Below, piece by piece: positions 37,100 through 46,730 of a stretch of 64,000 bases of DNA. The notes under the pieces were generated by a model. The model was not told the DNA's origin. It saw only the letters and a program-made list of their open reading frames with translations, and searched no databases. This stretch comes from Massilia arenae (lineage in GTDB: Bacteria > Pseudomonadota > Gammaproteobacteria > Burkholderiales > Burkholderiaceae_D). Position numbers and translations under genes: made by a program. The stretch is from assembly GCF_008014745.1 (NCBI RefSeq), contig NZ_VPFD01000016.1, forward strand, positions 1 through 64,000. Direction: 5' to 3'. Position 1 is the first letter of the stretch; each line of letters begins with the position of its first letter.

Positions 37100-37171
37100 G
37101 CACTAATGCGTGACCATTTTGTCAATAAGTGGGCTGAGGCTCGCATTGTTGCGACAAATCAAACACAATAC

Positions 37172-37276
37172 ACGTCATCCCCGCGCAGGCGGGGATCCAA
37201 GTTCTGCACCAACCGCTAGCGACAACCGCAGTCACAGTGCATACGGATTGGGTTCCCGCCTGCGCGGGAACGACGT
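37172..37276. repeat. Dispersed paired palindrome, copy C (REPIN/dRS3-like)
   Basis: Arms at 37172-37201 (ATCCCCGCGCAGGCGGGGAT core) and 37247-37276 (GTTCCCGCCTGCGCGGGAAC core) are inverted with CCAAG ends facing inward. The element lies in the divergent recA/response-regulator region and ends 25 bases before the regulator's ATG, so it is likely in that gene's leader RNA or promoter. Confidence 0.87.
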
Positions 37277-37301
37277 ATCAACCTATAACCGAGGTGCCAC
37301 C

Positions 37302-38042
37302 ATGCGAATTCTGCTCGCCGAAGATGATAGCGTACTTGCCGACGGCCTGACGCGCTCCCTGCGCCAGTCCGGCTACGCCATCGATTACGTCAAGAACGGC
37401 CAGGATGCCGACACCGCCCTATCCACCCAGGAGTTCGACCTGCTCATCCTCGACCTCGGCCTGCCGAAGATGTCGGGGCTCGAAGTGCTGCGCCGCCTGC
37501 GCGCCCGCGCCTCGCTGCTGCCGGTCCTGATCCTCACCGCCGCCGATTCCGTCGAGCAGCGCGTGGAAGGCCTCGACCTGGGCGCCGACGACTACATGGC
37601 AAAGCCGTTCGCCCTGTCCGAACTCGAGGCGCGGGTGCGCGCCCTCACCCGCCGCGGCGCCGGCGGCGGCCCGGCCGTGGTGCGCCACGGTCCGCTGGTC
37701 TACGACCAGGTCGGCCGCAGCGCCTACATCAACGACCAGATGCTCGACCTGTCGGCGCGCGAGCTCGGCCTGCTCGAGGTGCTGCTGGCGCGCACCGGCC
37801 GCCTGGTATCCAAAGAACAATTGGTCGACCATCTGTGCGAATGGGGAGAAGAAGTCTCCAACAACGCGATCGAGGTGTATGTGCACCGCCTGCGCAAGAA
37901 GATCGAGGTCGGCGGCGTGCGCATCGCCACCGTGCGCGGCCTGGGCTACTGCCTCGAGAAATTCTCCGAGGCTGCCGCGGCGGCCTCGGCTGAACGCGCC
38001 GCAGCAACGGCAACGTCAACGGCAACCGTCGCCGACAGGTGA
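37302..38042 (+). CDS. OmpR-family response regulator
   Basis: The 246-residue regulator has a receiver domain with phospho-acceptor Asp51 (LLILDLGLPKMSG), acidic pocket AEDD and Lys in YMAKPFALSELEARV, followed by a winged-helix DNA-binding domain (LSARELGLLEVLLARTGRLVSKEQL...VYVHRLRKKI). It resembles the QseB/TctD branch. The ATG follows a GAGGTG site. Its stop overlaps the kinase start by four bases, and it heads an operon with a symporter. Confidence 0.94.
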   Translation: MRILLAEDDSVLADGLTRSLRQSGYAIDYVKNGQDADTALSTQEFDLLILDLGLPKMSGLEVLRRLRARASLLPVLILTAADSVEQRVEGLDLGADDYMAKPFALSELEARVRALTRRGAGGGPAVVRHGPLVYDQVGRSAYINDQMLDLSARELGLLEVLLARTGRLVSKEQLVDHLCEWGEEVSNNAIEVYVHRLRKKIEVGGVRIATVRGLGYCLEKFSEAAAAASAERAAATATSTATVADR

Positions 38043-39604
38043 ACGAACGCGACGCCGGTTCCACGGCCGGACCCGAGTACACCCCGGCCACGGCGGCCGA
38101 GCCGACCTACGTCCCGCCGAATCCCGAGCCGGACGAAAACATCCGGCACTCGCTGTTCGGCGAGATCCTCGACTGGATGCTGGCCCCGCTGCTGCTGCTG
38201 TGGCCGATGAGCATCGCCATCACCTATCTGGTCGCCAAGTCGATCGCCAACCAGCCCTTCGACGACGCGCTCGAAGACCGGGTCACGGTGCTCGGCCAGC
38301 AGATCCGCAGCGTGGGCGGCAAGGCCGCCGGCCAACTGCATCCGTCCGGCCGCGACATCCTGCGCGCCGACGACGTCGACAGCGTCTATTACCTGCTGGC
38401 CGGGCCCGATGGCGAACTGCTGGATGGCGACCGCGACCTGCCGCGTCCGCAGATGAATGCGTCCGACGAGCATGCGCGCAGCGGCGCGGTCGAGTTCCGC
38501 AACGACACCATCCACGGCACGCCGATCCGGGTCGCCTACACCTATATCAACCTCGACCCATTGCATGAGCGTTCCCTGCAGCCGCCGCTCGAACCACCCC
38601 TTGCGCTGGTGCAGGTGGCCGAGACGCTCGACAAGCGCGCGCACCTGGCGGGCGAGATCATCAAGGGCGTGATCCTGCCCCAGTTCATCATCCTGCCGGT
38701 GATCCTGGCGCTGGTGTGGTTTGCGCTGTCGCGCGGCCTGACCCCGCTGGCCGAGCTGCAGCAGCGCATCCGCGCGCGGCCCCGGGACGACCTGTCGCCG
38801 ATCGATCCGCGCCAGGTGCCGGAAGAGATCTCGCCGCTGGTCGGCTCCTTCAACGACATGCTCGAACGCCTGGGTGAGTCGATGGCGATGCAGAAGCGCT
38901 TCATCGCCGACGCTGCGCACCAGATGAAGACCCCGCTGGCCGGCATGCGCATGCAGTCCGAACTGGCCCTGCGCCAGCTCGACCCGGCCGAGATCCACCG
39001 TTCGCTGGAGCAGCTGGCCAAGAGTTCGGAATCGGCCACGCGCCTGGTGAACCAGCTGCTGGCGCTGGCGCGCGCCGAAAATCAACCGCAGGCCGGCCTC
39101 GCCTTCGCCGAGATCGACCTGCCGGTGCTCGCGCGCGAGACGGTGCGGGACTGGGTGCAAGCCTCGTTCGCGGGCCAGATCGACCTGGGCTTCGAGCCGC
39201 CGGCCGCCGACGAAGGCCCGGTCGTCATCGCCGGCCAGCCGCTGATGCTGCGCGAACTGCTGTCGAACCTCATCGACAATGCGCTGCGCTACACCCCGGC
39301 CGGCGGCAGCGTCACGGTGCGCGTGCGCCGCGACGGCGAACGGGCGCTGCTCGAGGTCGAGGACACCGGCCCCGGCATCGCCCCCAACGAGCGCGAACGC
39401 GTGTTCGAGCGCTTCTACCGCATCCTGGGCAGCAATACCCAGGGCAGCGGCCTGGGCCTGGCGATCGTGCGCGAGATCGCGCAGCAGCACGGCGCCGAGA
39501 TCGACATCTTCAACAACCCGCGCACTCAGTCCAAGCGCTTCCCCGGCAGCCTGTTCCGCCTCACATTCCCGCCCCCGCTCCATGAACCCGACGCCGCCCC
39601 CTGA
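38039..39604 (+). CDS. Sensor histidine kinase (TctE-like)
   Basis: The 521-residue kinase has a proline-rich cytoplasmic N-terminus, two membrane helices (about residues 45-65 and 212-232) around a periplasmic sensor part of the TctE type, then HAMP-like linker. The phospho-histidine is in DAAHQMKTPLAG near residue 294; N box NLIDNALRYTP, G1 DTGPGI and G2 GSGLGLAIV are complete. GTG start overlaps the regulator stop. It should sense a substrate of the downstream transporter. Confidence 0.93.
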   Translation: MNERDAGSTAGPEYTPATAAEPTYVPPNPEPDENIRHSLFGEILDWMLAPLLLLWPMSIAITYLVAKSIANQPFDDALEDRVTVLGQQIRSVGGKAAGQLHPSGRDILRADDVDSVYYLLAGPDGELLDGDRDLPRPQMNASDEHARSGAVEFRNDTIHGTPIRVAYTYINLDPLHERSLQPPLEPPLALVQVAETLDKRAHLAGEIIKGVILPQFIILPVILALVWFALSRGLTPLAELQQRIRARPRDDLSPIDPRQVPEEISPLVGSFNDMLERLGESMAMQKRFIADAAHQMKTPLAGMRMQSELALRQLDPAEIHRSLEQLAKSSESATRLVNQLLALARAENQPQAGLAFAEIDLPVLARETVRDWVQASFAGQIDLGFEPPAADEGPVVIAGQPLMLRELLSNLIDNALRYTPAGGSVTVRVRRDGERALLEVEDTGPGIAPNERERVFERFYRILGSNTQGSGLGLAIVREIAQQHGAEIDIFNNPRTQSKRFPGSLFRLTFPPPLHEPDAAP

Positions 39605-39905
39605 CCCCCACCATGACGACGCGGCGCGCCGCCGCGTCGCCAACGCCACGCATTGGGAACGCACCCGCAAGATGACGCTGCTGCTGCTGGCGCTGTGGCT
39701 GGCGACCGGCTTCGGCACCGTGTTCTTCGCGCGCGAGCTGGCGCACTTCGAAGTGTTCGGCTGGCCCCTGTCGTTCTACATGGCGGCGCAAGGCGCCTCG
39801 CTGGTGTCGCTGGCGATCATCGGCTTCTATGCCTGGCGCATGCGGCGGCTGGACCGCGACGCTGCTGCCAATGCTGCGGCCAAGGCCGGGGATGCTCCAC
39901 GATGA
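39582..39905 (+). CDS. DUF4212 family symporter small subunit
   Basis: The 107-residue protein has two membrane helices (MTLLLLALWLATGFGTVFFA and FYMAAQGASLVSLAIIGFYAW) and the HWERTRKM entry typical of DUF4212. These small subunits are encoded directly before VC_2705-type sodium:solute symporters. Here it starts inside the kinase 3' end (23-base overlap) and overlaps the symporter start by four bases, so the four genes are translationally coupled. Confidence 0.9.
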   Translation: MNPTPPPDPHHDDAARRRVANATHWERTRKMTLLLLALWLATGFGTVFFARELAHFEVFGWPLSFYMAAQGASLVSLAIIGFYAWRMRRLDRDAAANAAAKAGDAPR

Positions 39906-41950
39906 GCGGCAAGCCACCCTATTTCAGCAAGCTGGCGCGCTACTATCTCTGGTACACCGGCTGCTTCGCGCTGTTCCTGATCGCCGTCGCCCTGCTCGAG
40001 CAGGAAGGCATGCCGCGCCTGTGGATCGGCCACCTGTTCATGTTCGCCACCATTGCCCTGTACGCGATCATCGGCGTGATCTGCCGCACCTCGAGCGTCA
40101 CCGAATACTACGTCGCCGGACGGCGCGTGCCGGCCATGTTCAACGGCATGGCCACCGCCGCCGACTGGATCTCGGCGGCCAGCTTCATCAGCCTGGCCGG
40201 CGGCCTCTATCTGCAGGGTTTCGACGGCCTGGCCTTCATCATGGGCTGGACCGGCGGCTTCGTGCTGGTTGCGCTGCTGATCGCGCCCTATCTGCGCAAG
40301 TTCGCGCAGTACACCGTGCCCGATTTTCTGGCGGCGCGCTACGGCGGTGGCGCCGGTGGACGCGGCGCCCCGGTGCGCGCGCTGGCGGTCGGCGCCACCA
40401 TCCTGGTCTCGTTCACCTATGTGGTGGCGCAGATCTACGCGGTCGGCCTGATCGCCTCGCGCTTCACCGGCGTCGACTTCTCGGTCGGGATCTTCCTGGG
40501 CCTGGCGAGCATCCTGGTGTGCTCGTTCCTGGGCGGAATGCGGGCGATCACCTGGACCCAGGTGGCGCAATACATCATCCTGCTGGTCGCCTTTTTGATT
40601 CCGACCATGTGGCTGTCGGCCAAGCATGCCGACAACCCGATCCCCGCGGTGGCCTATGGCTCGCTGATGCCAAAGCTGACCGCGCGCGAAGCCGAACTGG
40701 CCAGGGACCCGCGCGAAGAACAGGTGCGCGCCGAGTTCCGCCGCCGCGCCGAGCAGTACGCGGCGCGGCTGGAAGCGCTGCCCGAATCGTGGGAGAGCGG
40801 CAAGCTGGAAGCCCAGCGCCAGCTGGCGGCGGCGCGCGCGCGCAATGCCTCGCTGACCGAGGTGCGCCAGGCCGAGCGTGCACTGGCCACCTATCCGAAC
40901 TCGGTGGACGAGGCGCGCTCGCAATGGAGCGAGCGGCGCGACGCCAACCTGGCGCGCGCACGGCCGCCCGAGCCGCACGCCGAGCCCTTCCCCGGCGCCA
41001 CGAAAGAAGAATCGGATAACCGCCGCAACAACTTTTTGGCGGTGGTGTTCTGCCTGATGTTCGGCACCGCGGCGCTCCCCCACATCCTGATGCGGGCCTA
41101 TACCACGCCGTCGGTGAACGACACCCGGGTCTCGGTGTTCTGGACCCTGTTCTTCATCCTGCTGGTGTACCTGACGATTCCGGCGCTGGCGGTGCTGGCC
41201 AAGTACGACATCTATACCTCGCTGGTAGGGAGCGACTTCTCGGCGCTGCCCACCTGGATCTCGTACTGGGCCAACGTGGACAAGGCCAATCCCTTGGTGA
41301 GCGTGGCCGACATCAACGGCGACGGCATCGTGCAACTGGCCGAATTCGCGATCGACGCCGACGTGCTGGTGCTGGCCACGCCGGAAATCGGCGGCCTGCC
41401 CTACGTGATCGCGGGCCTGGTCGCGGCCGGCGGCCTGGCGGCGGCGCTGTCGACCGCCGACGGCCTGCTGCTGGCGATCTCCAACGCGCTGTCGCACGAT
41501 GTCTACTACAAGATGGTCAACCCGAGCGCCTCGACCCAGAAGCGGGTGACGATCTCCAAGCTGCTCTTGCTGGGGGTGGCCTTCATCGCGGCCTATGTGG
41601 CCTCGCAGAAGCCGGCCGACATCCTGTCACTGGTCGCCGCGGCGTTCTCGCTCGCGGGCTCGACGCTCTTTCCTGTGCTGGTGCTCGGCGTGTTCTGGAA
41701 ACGCGCCAACCACCAGGGGGCAATCGCCGGCATGCTGGCCGGCTTCGCGGTCTGCCTGTATTACATGCTGCGCGCGAGTCCCGCCCTGGGCGGCAGCCTG
41801 GATGCCGCCTGGTTCGGGATCCTGCCGATGGCGGCCGGCGTGTTCGGGGTACCGGCCGGGCTATTGACGATCGTCGCGGTGAGCCTGCTCACGCCCCGGC
41901 CCAGCCGCGGCAGCGAAGGGATGGTGGACTATATCCGGGCGCCGGAGTAG
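39902..41950 (+). CDS. VC_2705-type sodium:solute symporter (acetate permease-like)
   Basis: The 682-residue inner-membrane protein belongs to the SSS family near ActP. Signs are VTEYYVAGRRVPAMFNGMATAADWISAASFISLAG, YLRKFAQYTVPDFLAARYG, and STADGLLLAISNALSHDVYYKM. It has a charged, helix-forming cytoplasmic insert (about residues 260-365, rich in Glu/Arg/Ala) and an EF-hand-like loop DINGDGIVQLAEF near 473-485. It likely imports acetate or another short organic acid with sodium, under the adjacent two-component system. Confidence 0.92.
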   Translation: MSGKPPYFSKLARYYLWYTGCFALFLIAVALLEQEGMPRLWIGHLFMFATIALYAIIGVICRTSSVTEYYVAGRRVPAMFNGMATAADWISAASFISLAGGLYLQGFDGLAFIMGWTGGFVLVALLIAPYLRKFAQYTVPDFLAARYGGGAGGRGAPVRALAVGATILVSFTYVVAQIYAVGLIASRFTGVDFSVGIFLGLASILVCSFLGGMRAITWTQVAQYIILLVAFLIPTMWLSAKHADNPIPAVAYGSLMPKLTAREAELARDPREEQVRAEFRRRAEQYAARLEALPESWESGKLEAQRQLAAARARNASLTEVRQAERALATYPNSVDEARSQWSERRDANLARARPPEPHAEPFPGATKEESDNRRNNFLAVVFCLMFGTAALPHILMRAYTTPSVNDTRVSVFWTLFFILLVYLTIPALAVLAKYDIYTSLVGSDFSALPTWISYWANVDKANPLVSVADINGDGIVQLAEFAIDADVLVLATPEIGGLPYVIAGLVAAGGLAAALSTADGLLLAISNALSHDVYYKMVNPSASTQKRVTISKLLLLGVAFIAAYVASQKPADILSLVAAAFSLAGSTLFPVLVLGVFWKRANHQGAIAGMLAGFAVCLYYMLRASPALGGSLDAAWFGILPMAAGVFGVPAGLLTIVAVSLLTPRPSRGSEGMVDYIRAPE

Positions 41951-42075
41951 CCGATCAGCGGAGGGACAACCGGCGCCCTTCCGTGAAAATTGATGAGATT
42001 CCAGACGGTAGCCGAATGTTAGGCTCGTTCTTGCCGACATCGGCAATATAACAACGATCTTTTCACGGAAAAACC

Positions 42076-44100
42076 ATGCTCGTCTTTACCCGCGCCGTTC
42101 GCGTCGCCGCCATGGCCGCGTTCGTGCTGTGCGGCGCGCCGGCTGCCCTGGCCCAGGCGCCAGCCGCCACCTCGCCGCCGCCAATCTCCGCCTTCTTCGC
42201 CAATGCCGCCTTCGGCGGCGCCAAACTGTCGCCCGACGCCCGCTACCTGGCGGCGCGCTCCAGCACCAAGGGCCAGCGCGATTTCCTGGTCGTGGTCGAC
42301 CTGCAGGACAACAGCGGCAAGATCGTCGCCTCGTACAGCGATGCCGACGTCGGCGATTTCGAGTGGGTCAACAACGAGCGCCTGATCTTCAATACCCGCG
42401 ACCGCAGCCTCGGCCTGGGCGACACCAGCAAGGCGCCCGGCCTGTATGCGGTGGACCACGACGGCGCGCAATTCGTGCAACTGGCCGAGCGCACCGGCGG
42501 CGGCATCGTCACCGGCGGCCCCAAGGGCCGGCGGCTGCTGCCCTGGCATACCTTCATGCTGGGCCAGCCCGGCGCCCAGGATTCGGACCACGTCTACATC
42601 ATTAGCCCAGCCCTAGACATGAAGCGCGAGGTCCGCTACGTGAATCTGCTGCGCCTGAATACCCGCACCGGCTCGACCCAGGCCGTGCCGCGGCCGGGCA
42701 ACGCGAAGGGCTGGCTGCTCGACCACAAGGGCGAGCCGCGCCTTGCCATTACCAGCGAGGACGGCCGCATCACCTTGCATTACCGCGAGCCCGGCGACGG
42801 CAACTGGCGCGAGCTGGCCAGCTACGCGAGCTTCGGCAACGGCCAGGACGCTATCCAACCAGTCGGCTTCGGCCCGGACGGCACGCTCTACGTGCTCGCG
42901 CGCGGCGGCAAGAAGTTCTTGTCGCTGTATGCCTACGACGTGGCCACCCGCAAGCTCGGCGCCGAGCCGCTGCTGAGCGCGGGCGGCTACGACGTCGATG
43001 GCAGCCTGGTGGTCAACCGCGACAGGATCCTCGGCATGACGCTCCGCACCGATGCGATCTCGAACGAATGGTTCGATTCCGGCATGAAAAGCCTGCAGGC
43101 GGCCGTGGACAAGGCGCTGCCGGCCACCATCAACGTCTTGTCGGTGCCGGCCCAGGCCGATTCGCCGTGGGCGCTGGTGACCTCGTACTCGGACCGGATC
43201 CCGCTTGTCTACAACCTGTACAACCGCCAGACCGGGCAAGTGAACAAGGTCGCCGATTCCCGTCCCGGCATCGTTCCCGCGCAGATGGGCCGCCAGGAAT
43301 TCGTGCGCTACAAGGCGCGCGACGGCCTCGAGATTCCCGCCCTGCTGACCCTGCCAGCCGGCGCCAAACCGGGTGGCCTGCCGCTGGTGGTGCTGGTGCA
43401 TGGCGGCCCTTATGTGCGCGGCAATTCCTGGGGCTGGGGTGCGGAATCGCAGTTCCTCGCCTCGCGCGGCTATGCGGTACTCGAACCGGAATTCCGTGGC
43501 AGCCTCGGTTTCGGCGTTCACCACTTCCAGGCCGGCCTGAAGCAATGGGGGCTCAAGATGCAGGACGATATCGCCGACGGCGCGCGCTGGGCGATCGACA
43601 AGGGCATCGTCGATCCGCAGCGCATCTGCATCGCCGGCCCCAGCTACGGCGGCTATGCCACCCTGATGGGCCTGGTCAACGATCCCGAGCTGTACAAATG
43701 CGGCATCAACTGGGTCGGCGTCACCGACCTGGGACTGCTGTTCGACAACGGCTGGATGTACAGCTCGGACGCGACCGATGAAATCAAGGCCTACCAGCTG
43801 CCGCAGATGCTGGGCGACCCGGTCAAGGATGCGGAGCGCTTCAAGGCGACCTCGCCGATCCAGCAGGCGGCGCGCATTACCCGGCCGCTGCTGCTGGCCT
43901 ATGGCGGGGTCGACGAACGGGTGCCGCTCAACCATGGCACGCAGTTGCGCGACGCGGTCATGCGCACCAACCAGCAGGTCGAGTGGGTCCAGTATCCCGA
44001 GGAAGGCCACGGCTGGGCGCTGGAAAAGAACCGCATCGACTTCTATACGCGGGTCGAGAAATTCCTCGACCGCCATATCGGCAGCGGCGCCGCGCGATAA
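42076..44100 (+). CDS. S9 family prolyl-oligopeptidase-type hydrolase
   Basis: The 674-residue exported protein (signal peptide ending AALAQA) has a propeller-like N-terminal half (ISAFFANAAFGGAKLSPDARYLAARSS) and a C-terminal hydrolase domain. Nucleophile Ser523 is in GPSYGGYATLMGL, the acid in YGGVDERVPLNH, and the histidine in EEGHGWALEKN. HGGPYVRGNSWGW forms the oxyanion region. It differs from the S9 enzyme at 29403 in propeller sequence, so they are paralogues with likely different substrates. Confidence 0.92.
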   Translation: MLVFTRAVRVAAMAAFVLCGAPAALAQAPAATSPPPISAFFANAAFGGAKLSPDARYLAARSSTKGQRDFLVVVDLQDNSGKIVASYSDADVGDFEWVNNERLIFNTRDRSLGLGDTSKAPGLYAVDHDGAQFVQLAERTGGGIVTGGPKGRRLLPWHTFMLGQPGAQDSDHVYIISPALDMKREVRYVNLLRLNTRTGSTQAVPRPGNAKGWLLDHKGEPRLAITSEDGRITLHYREPGDGNWRELASYASFGNGQDAIQPVGFGPDGTLYVLARGGKKFLSLYAYDVATRKLGAEPLLSAGGYDVDGSLVVNRDRILGMTLRTDAISNEWFDSGMKSLQAAVDKALPATINVLSVPAQADSPWALVTSYSDRIPLVYNLYNRQTGQVNKVADSRPGIVPAQMGRQEFVRYKARDGLEIPALLTLPAGAKPGGLPLVVLVHGGPYVRGNSWGWGAESQFLASRGYAVLEPEFRGSLGFGVHHFQAGLKQWGLKMQDDIADGARWAIDKGIVDPQRICIAGPSYGGYATLMGLVNDPELYKCGINWVGVTDLGLLFDNGWMYSSDATDEIKAYQLPQMLGDPVKDAERFKATSPIQQAARITRPLLLAYGGVDERVPLNHGTQLRDAVMRTNQQVEWVQYPEEGHGWALEKNRIDFYTRVEKFLDRHIGSGAAR

Positions 44101-44118
44101 CAACAGCGCCAAACGAAG

Positions 44119-44143
44119 AACGGGCGCCCTCGGGCGCCCGTTT
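44119..44143. terminator. Intrinsic terminator between S9 peptidase and purM
   Basis: The 8-bp stem CGGGCGCC/GGCGCCCG with a CTCG loop is followed by TTT and preceded by AA. It lies between convergent genes ending at 44100 and 44164. Confidence 0.82.
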
Positions 44144-44163
44144 CGCTTCCGGCAGACGTGCCC

Positions 44164-45207
<1,044 letters not shown>

Positions 45208-45375
45208 GGTATTTGGCAGCGGAGGCGGTAAAATAGGAGGCGACCGGCAAAACTGGTCAATCCACTATTTTAGCAAAACGGTTCATCCAATATCCCGTTT
45301 AACGAATATAACATCGAAACTTGACCTTACTGGCATGCCATTTTTCCCCACGTCAGGCATGAAACGGCCCACGCC

Positions 45376-46059
45376 ATGAAACAGCTGGTGCTCGATTTAG
45401 GCGCCGAACCGGCCCAGAGCCTCGACACCTTCCAGGTGGGGGCGAATGCCGAGATGGCGCACCTGATGCACCTGTTCGCCGAGCGCAGCTCGCGCGAGCA
45501 CTTCGCATACCTGTGGGGCGATACCGGCGCCGGCAAGACCCACCTGCTGCACGGGCTGGCGGCCAGCCCCGGCGCACGCTATATCGCGGCCGACGCGCCT
45601 GCCGCCGATTTCCTGCACGCGCCAGACGTCACGCTCTACCTGCTCGACGATTGCGACCGCCTGAGCCCGCAGCGCCAGATCGACGCCTTCGCCCTGTTCA
45701 ACCAGATCCGCGAGCACGGCGCCTATATGGTCTGCACCGGTCCGGTGCCGCCAGCGGTGCTGGGAGTGCGCGAAGATCTGCGCACGCGCATGGGCTGGGG
45801 CCTGGTGTACCAGATCCACGGCTTGTCGGACGACCAGAAGATCGCCGCCCTGACGCACGCCGCCGAGTTGCGCGGTTTGACCTTGTCGGCCAGCGTGTTA
45901 CCCTATTTGTTGTCTCATTTCAAACGCGACATGCGTTCCCTGTCGACCATGCTGGACGCGCTGGACCAGTATTCGCTCGAAACCCAGCGCCCGGTCACGC
46001 TGCCCCTGCTGCGCGACCTGCTGTTGCAAGAGAACCTGCCGCTTGAACCCAAAGAATGA
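45376..46059 (+). CDS. hda: DnaA regulatory inactivator Hda
   Basis: Hda (227 residues) works with the DNA clamp to stimulate DnaA-ATP hydrolysis and prevent re-initiation. It starts with a clamp-binding-like MKQLVLDLG segment. The AAA+ Walker A LWGDTGAGKTHLLHG and Walker B LYLLDDCDRL, sensor region and C-terminal lid are present. Its stop overlaps the next start (ATGA), heading an operon with the HAD, pcnB, folK and DUF486 genes. Confidence 0.95.
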   Translation: MKQLVLDLGAEPAQSLDTFQVGANAEMAHLMHLFAERSSREHFAYLWGDTGAGKTHLLHGLAASPGARYIAADAPAADFLHAPDVTLYLLDDCDRLSPQRQIDAFALFNQIREHGAYMVCTGPVPPAVLGVREDLRTRMGWGLVYQIHGLSDDQKIAALTHAAELRGLTLSASVLPYLLSHFKRDMRSLSTMLDALDQYSLETQRPVTLPLLRDLLLQENLPLEPKE

Positions 46060-46730
46060 AAAACCTTGCCCTGTTTGACCTCGACCACACCCTGCTGCCG
46101 CTCGATTCGGACCACGAATGGGGCGAATTCCTGGCGCGGGTCGGCGCGGTCGACGGCGCTGCCTACCGCGCCCGCAACGACGCCTTCTTCGCCCAGTACA
46201 ACGCCGGCGTGCTCGACCCGGTCGAATACCTCGAGTTCGCGCTCGGCACCCTGGCGGGCTTTCCGCGCCACGAGCTCGAATCGCTCCACGCGCGTTACAT
46301 GCGCGAAGTGATCGAGCCCGCGATCAAGCCGCAAGCATTGAGGCTGGTGCGCGAGCACCAGGACGCCGGCGACCTGGTGGCGATCATCACCGCCACCAAC
46401 CACTACCTCACGGCGCCGATCGCGGCCGCCTTCGGCGTCGAGCACCATATCGCGGCCATGCCCGAGCGCGACGCCGACGGCAATCTGACCGGGCGCCTGG
46501 CCGGCACCCCGACCTCGGGCCCAGGCAAGATCACGCATATGCACGCCTGGCTGGAGCGCCTGGGGCAGCCGTTCGGCAGCTTCGGCCGCAGCCATTTCTA
46601 CAGCGATTCGCACAACGACATTCCGCTGCTGTCCATCGTCTCCCATCCGGTCGCGACCAATCCGAGCGCCGCGCTCGCGAGCCACGCGCAGCAACAGGGC
46701 TGGCCAACCATCCAACTATTCAATGATTAA
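46056..46730 (+). CDS. HAD-IB family phosphatase
   Basis: The 224-residue enzyme has the HAD motif I FDLDHTLLPLDSD, motif II IITATNHYLTAPIA and motif III/IV in GRSHFYSDSHNDIPLL, in the SerB-related HAD-IB branch (CicA type). The substrate is not known; related enzymes cut phosphoserine or histidinol phosphate. It overlaps hda by four bases and pcnB by eight, so the genes are coupled. Confidence 0.92.
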   Translation: MKNLALFDLDHTLLPLDSDHEWGEFLARVGAVDGAAYRARNDAFFAQYNAGVLDPVEYLEFALGTLAGFPRHELESLHARYMREVIEPAIKPQALRLVREHQDAGDLVAIITATNHYLTAPIAAAFGVEHHIAAMPERDADGNLTGRLAGTPTSGPGKITHMHAWLERLGQPFGSFGRSHFYSDSHNDIPLLSIVSHPVATNPSAALASHAQQQGWPTIQLFND

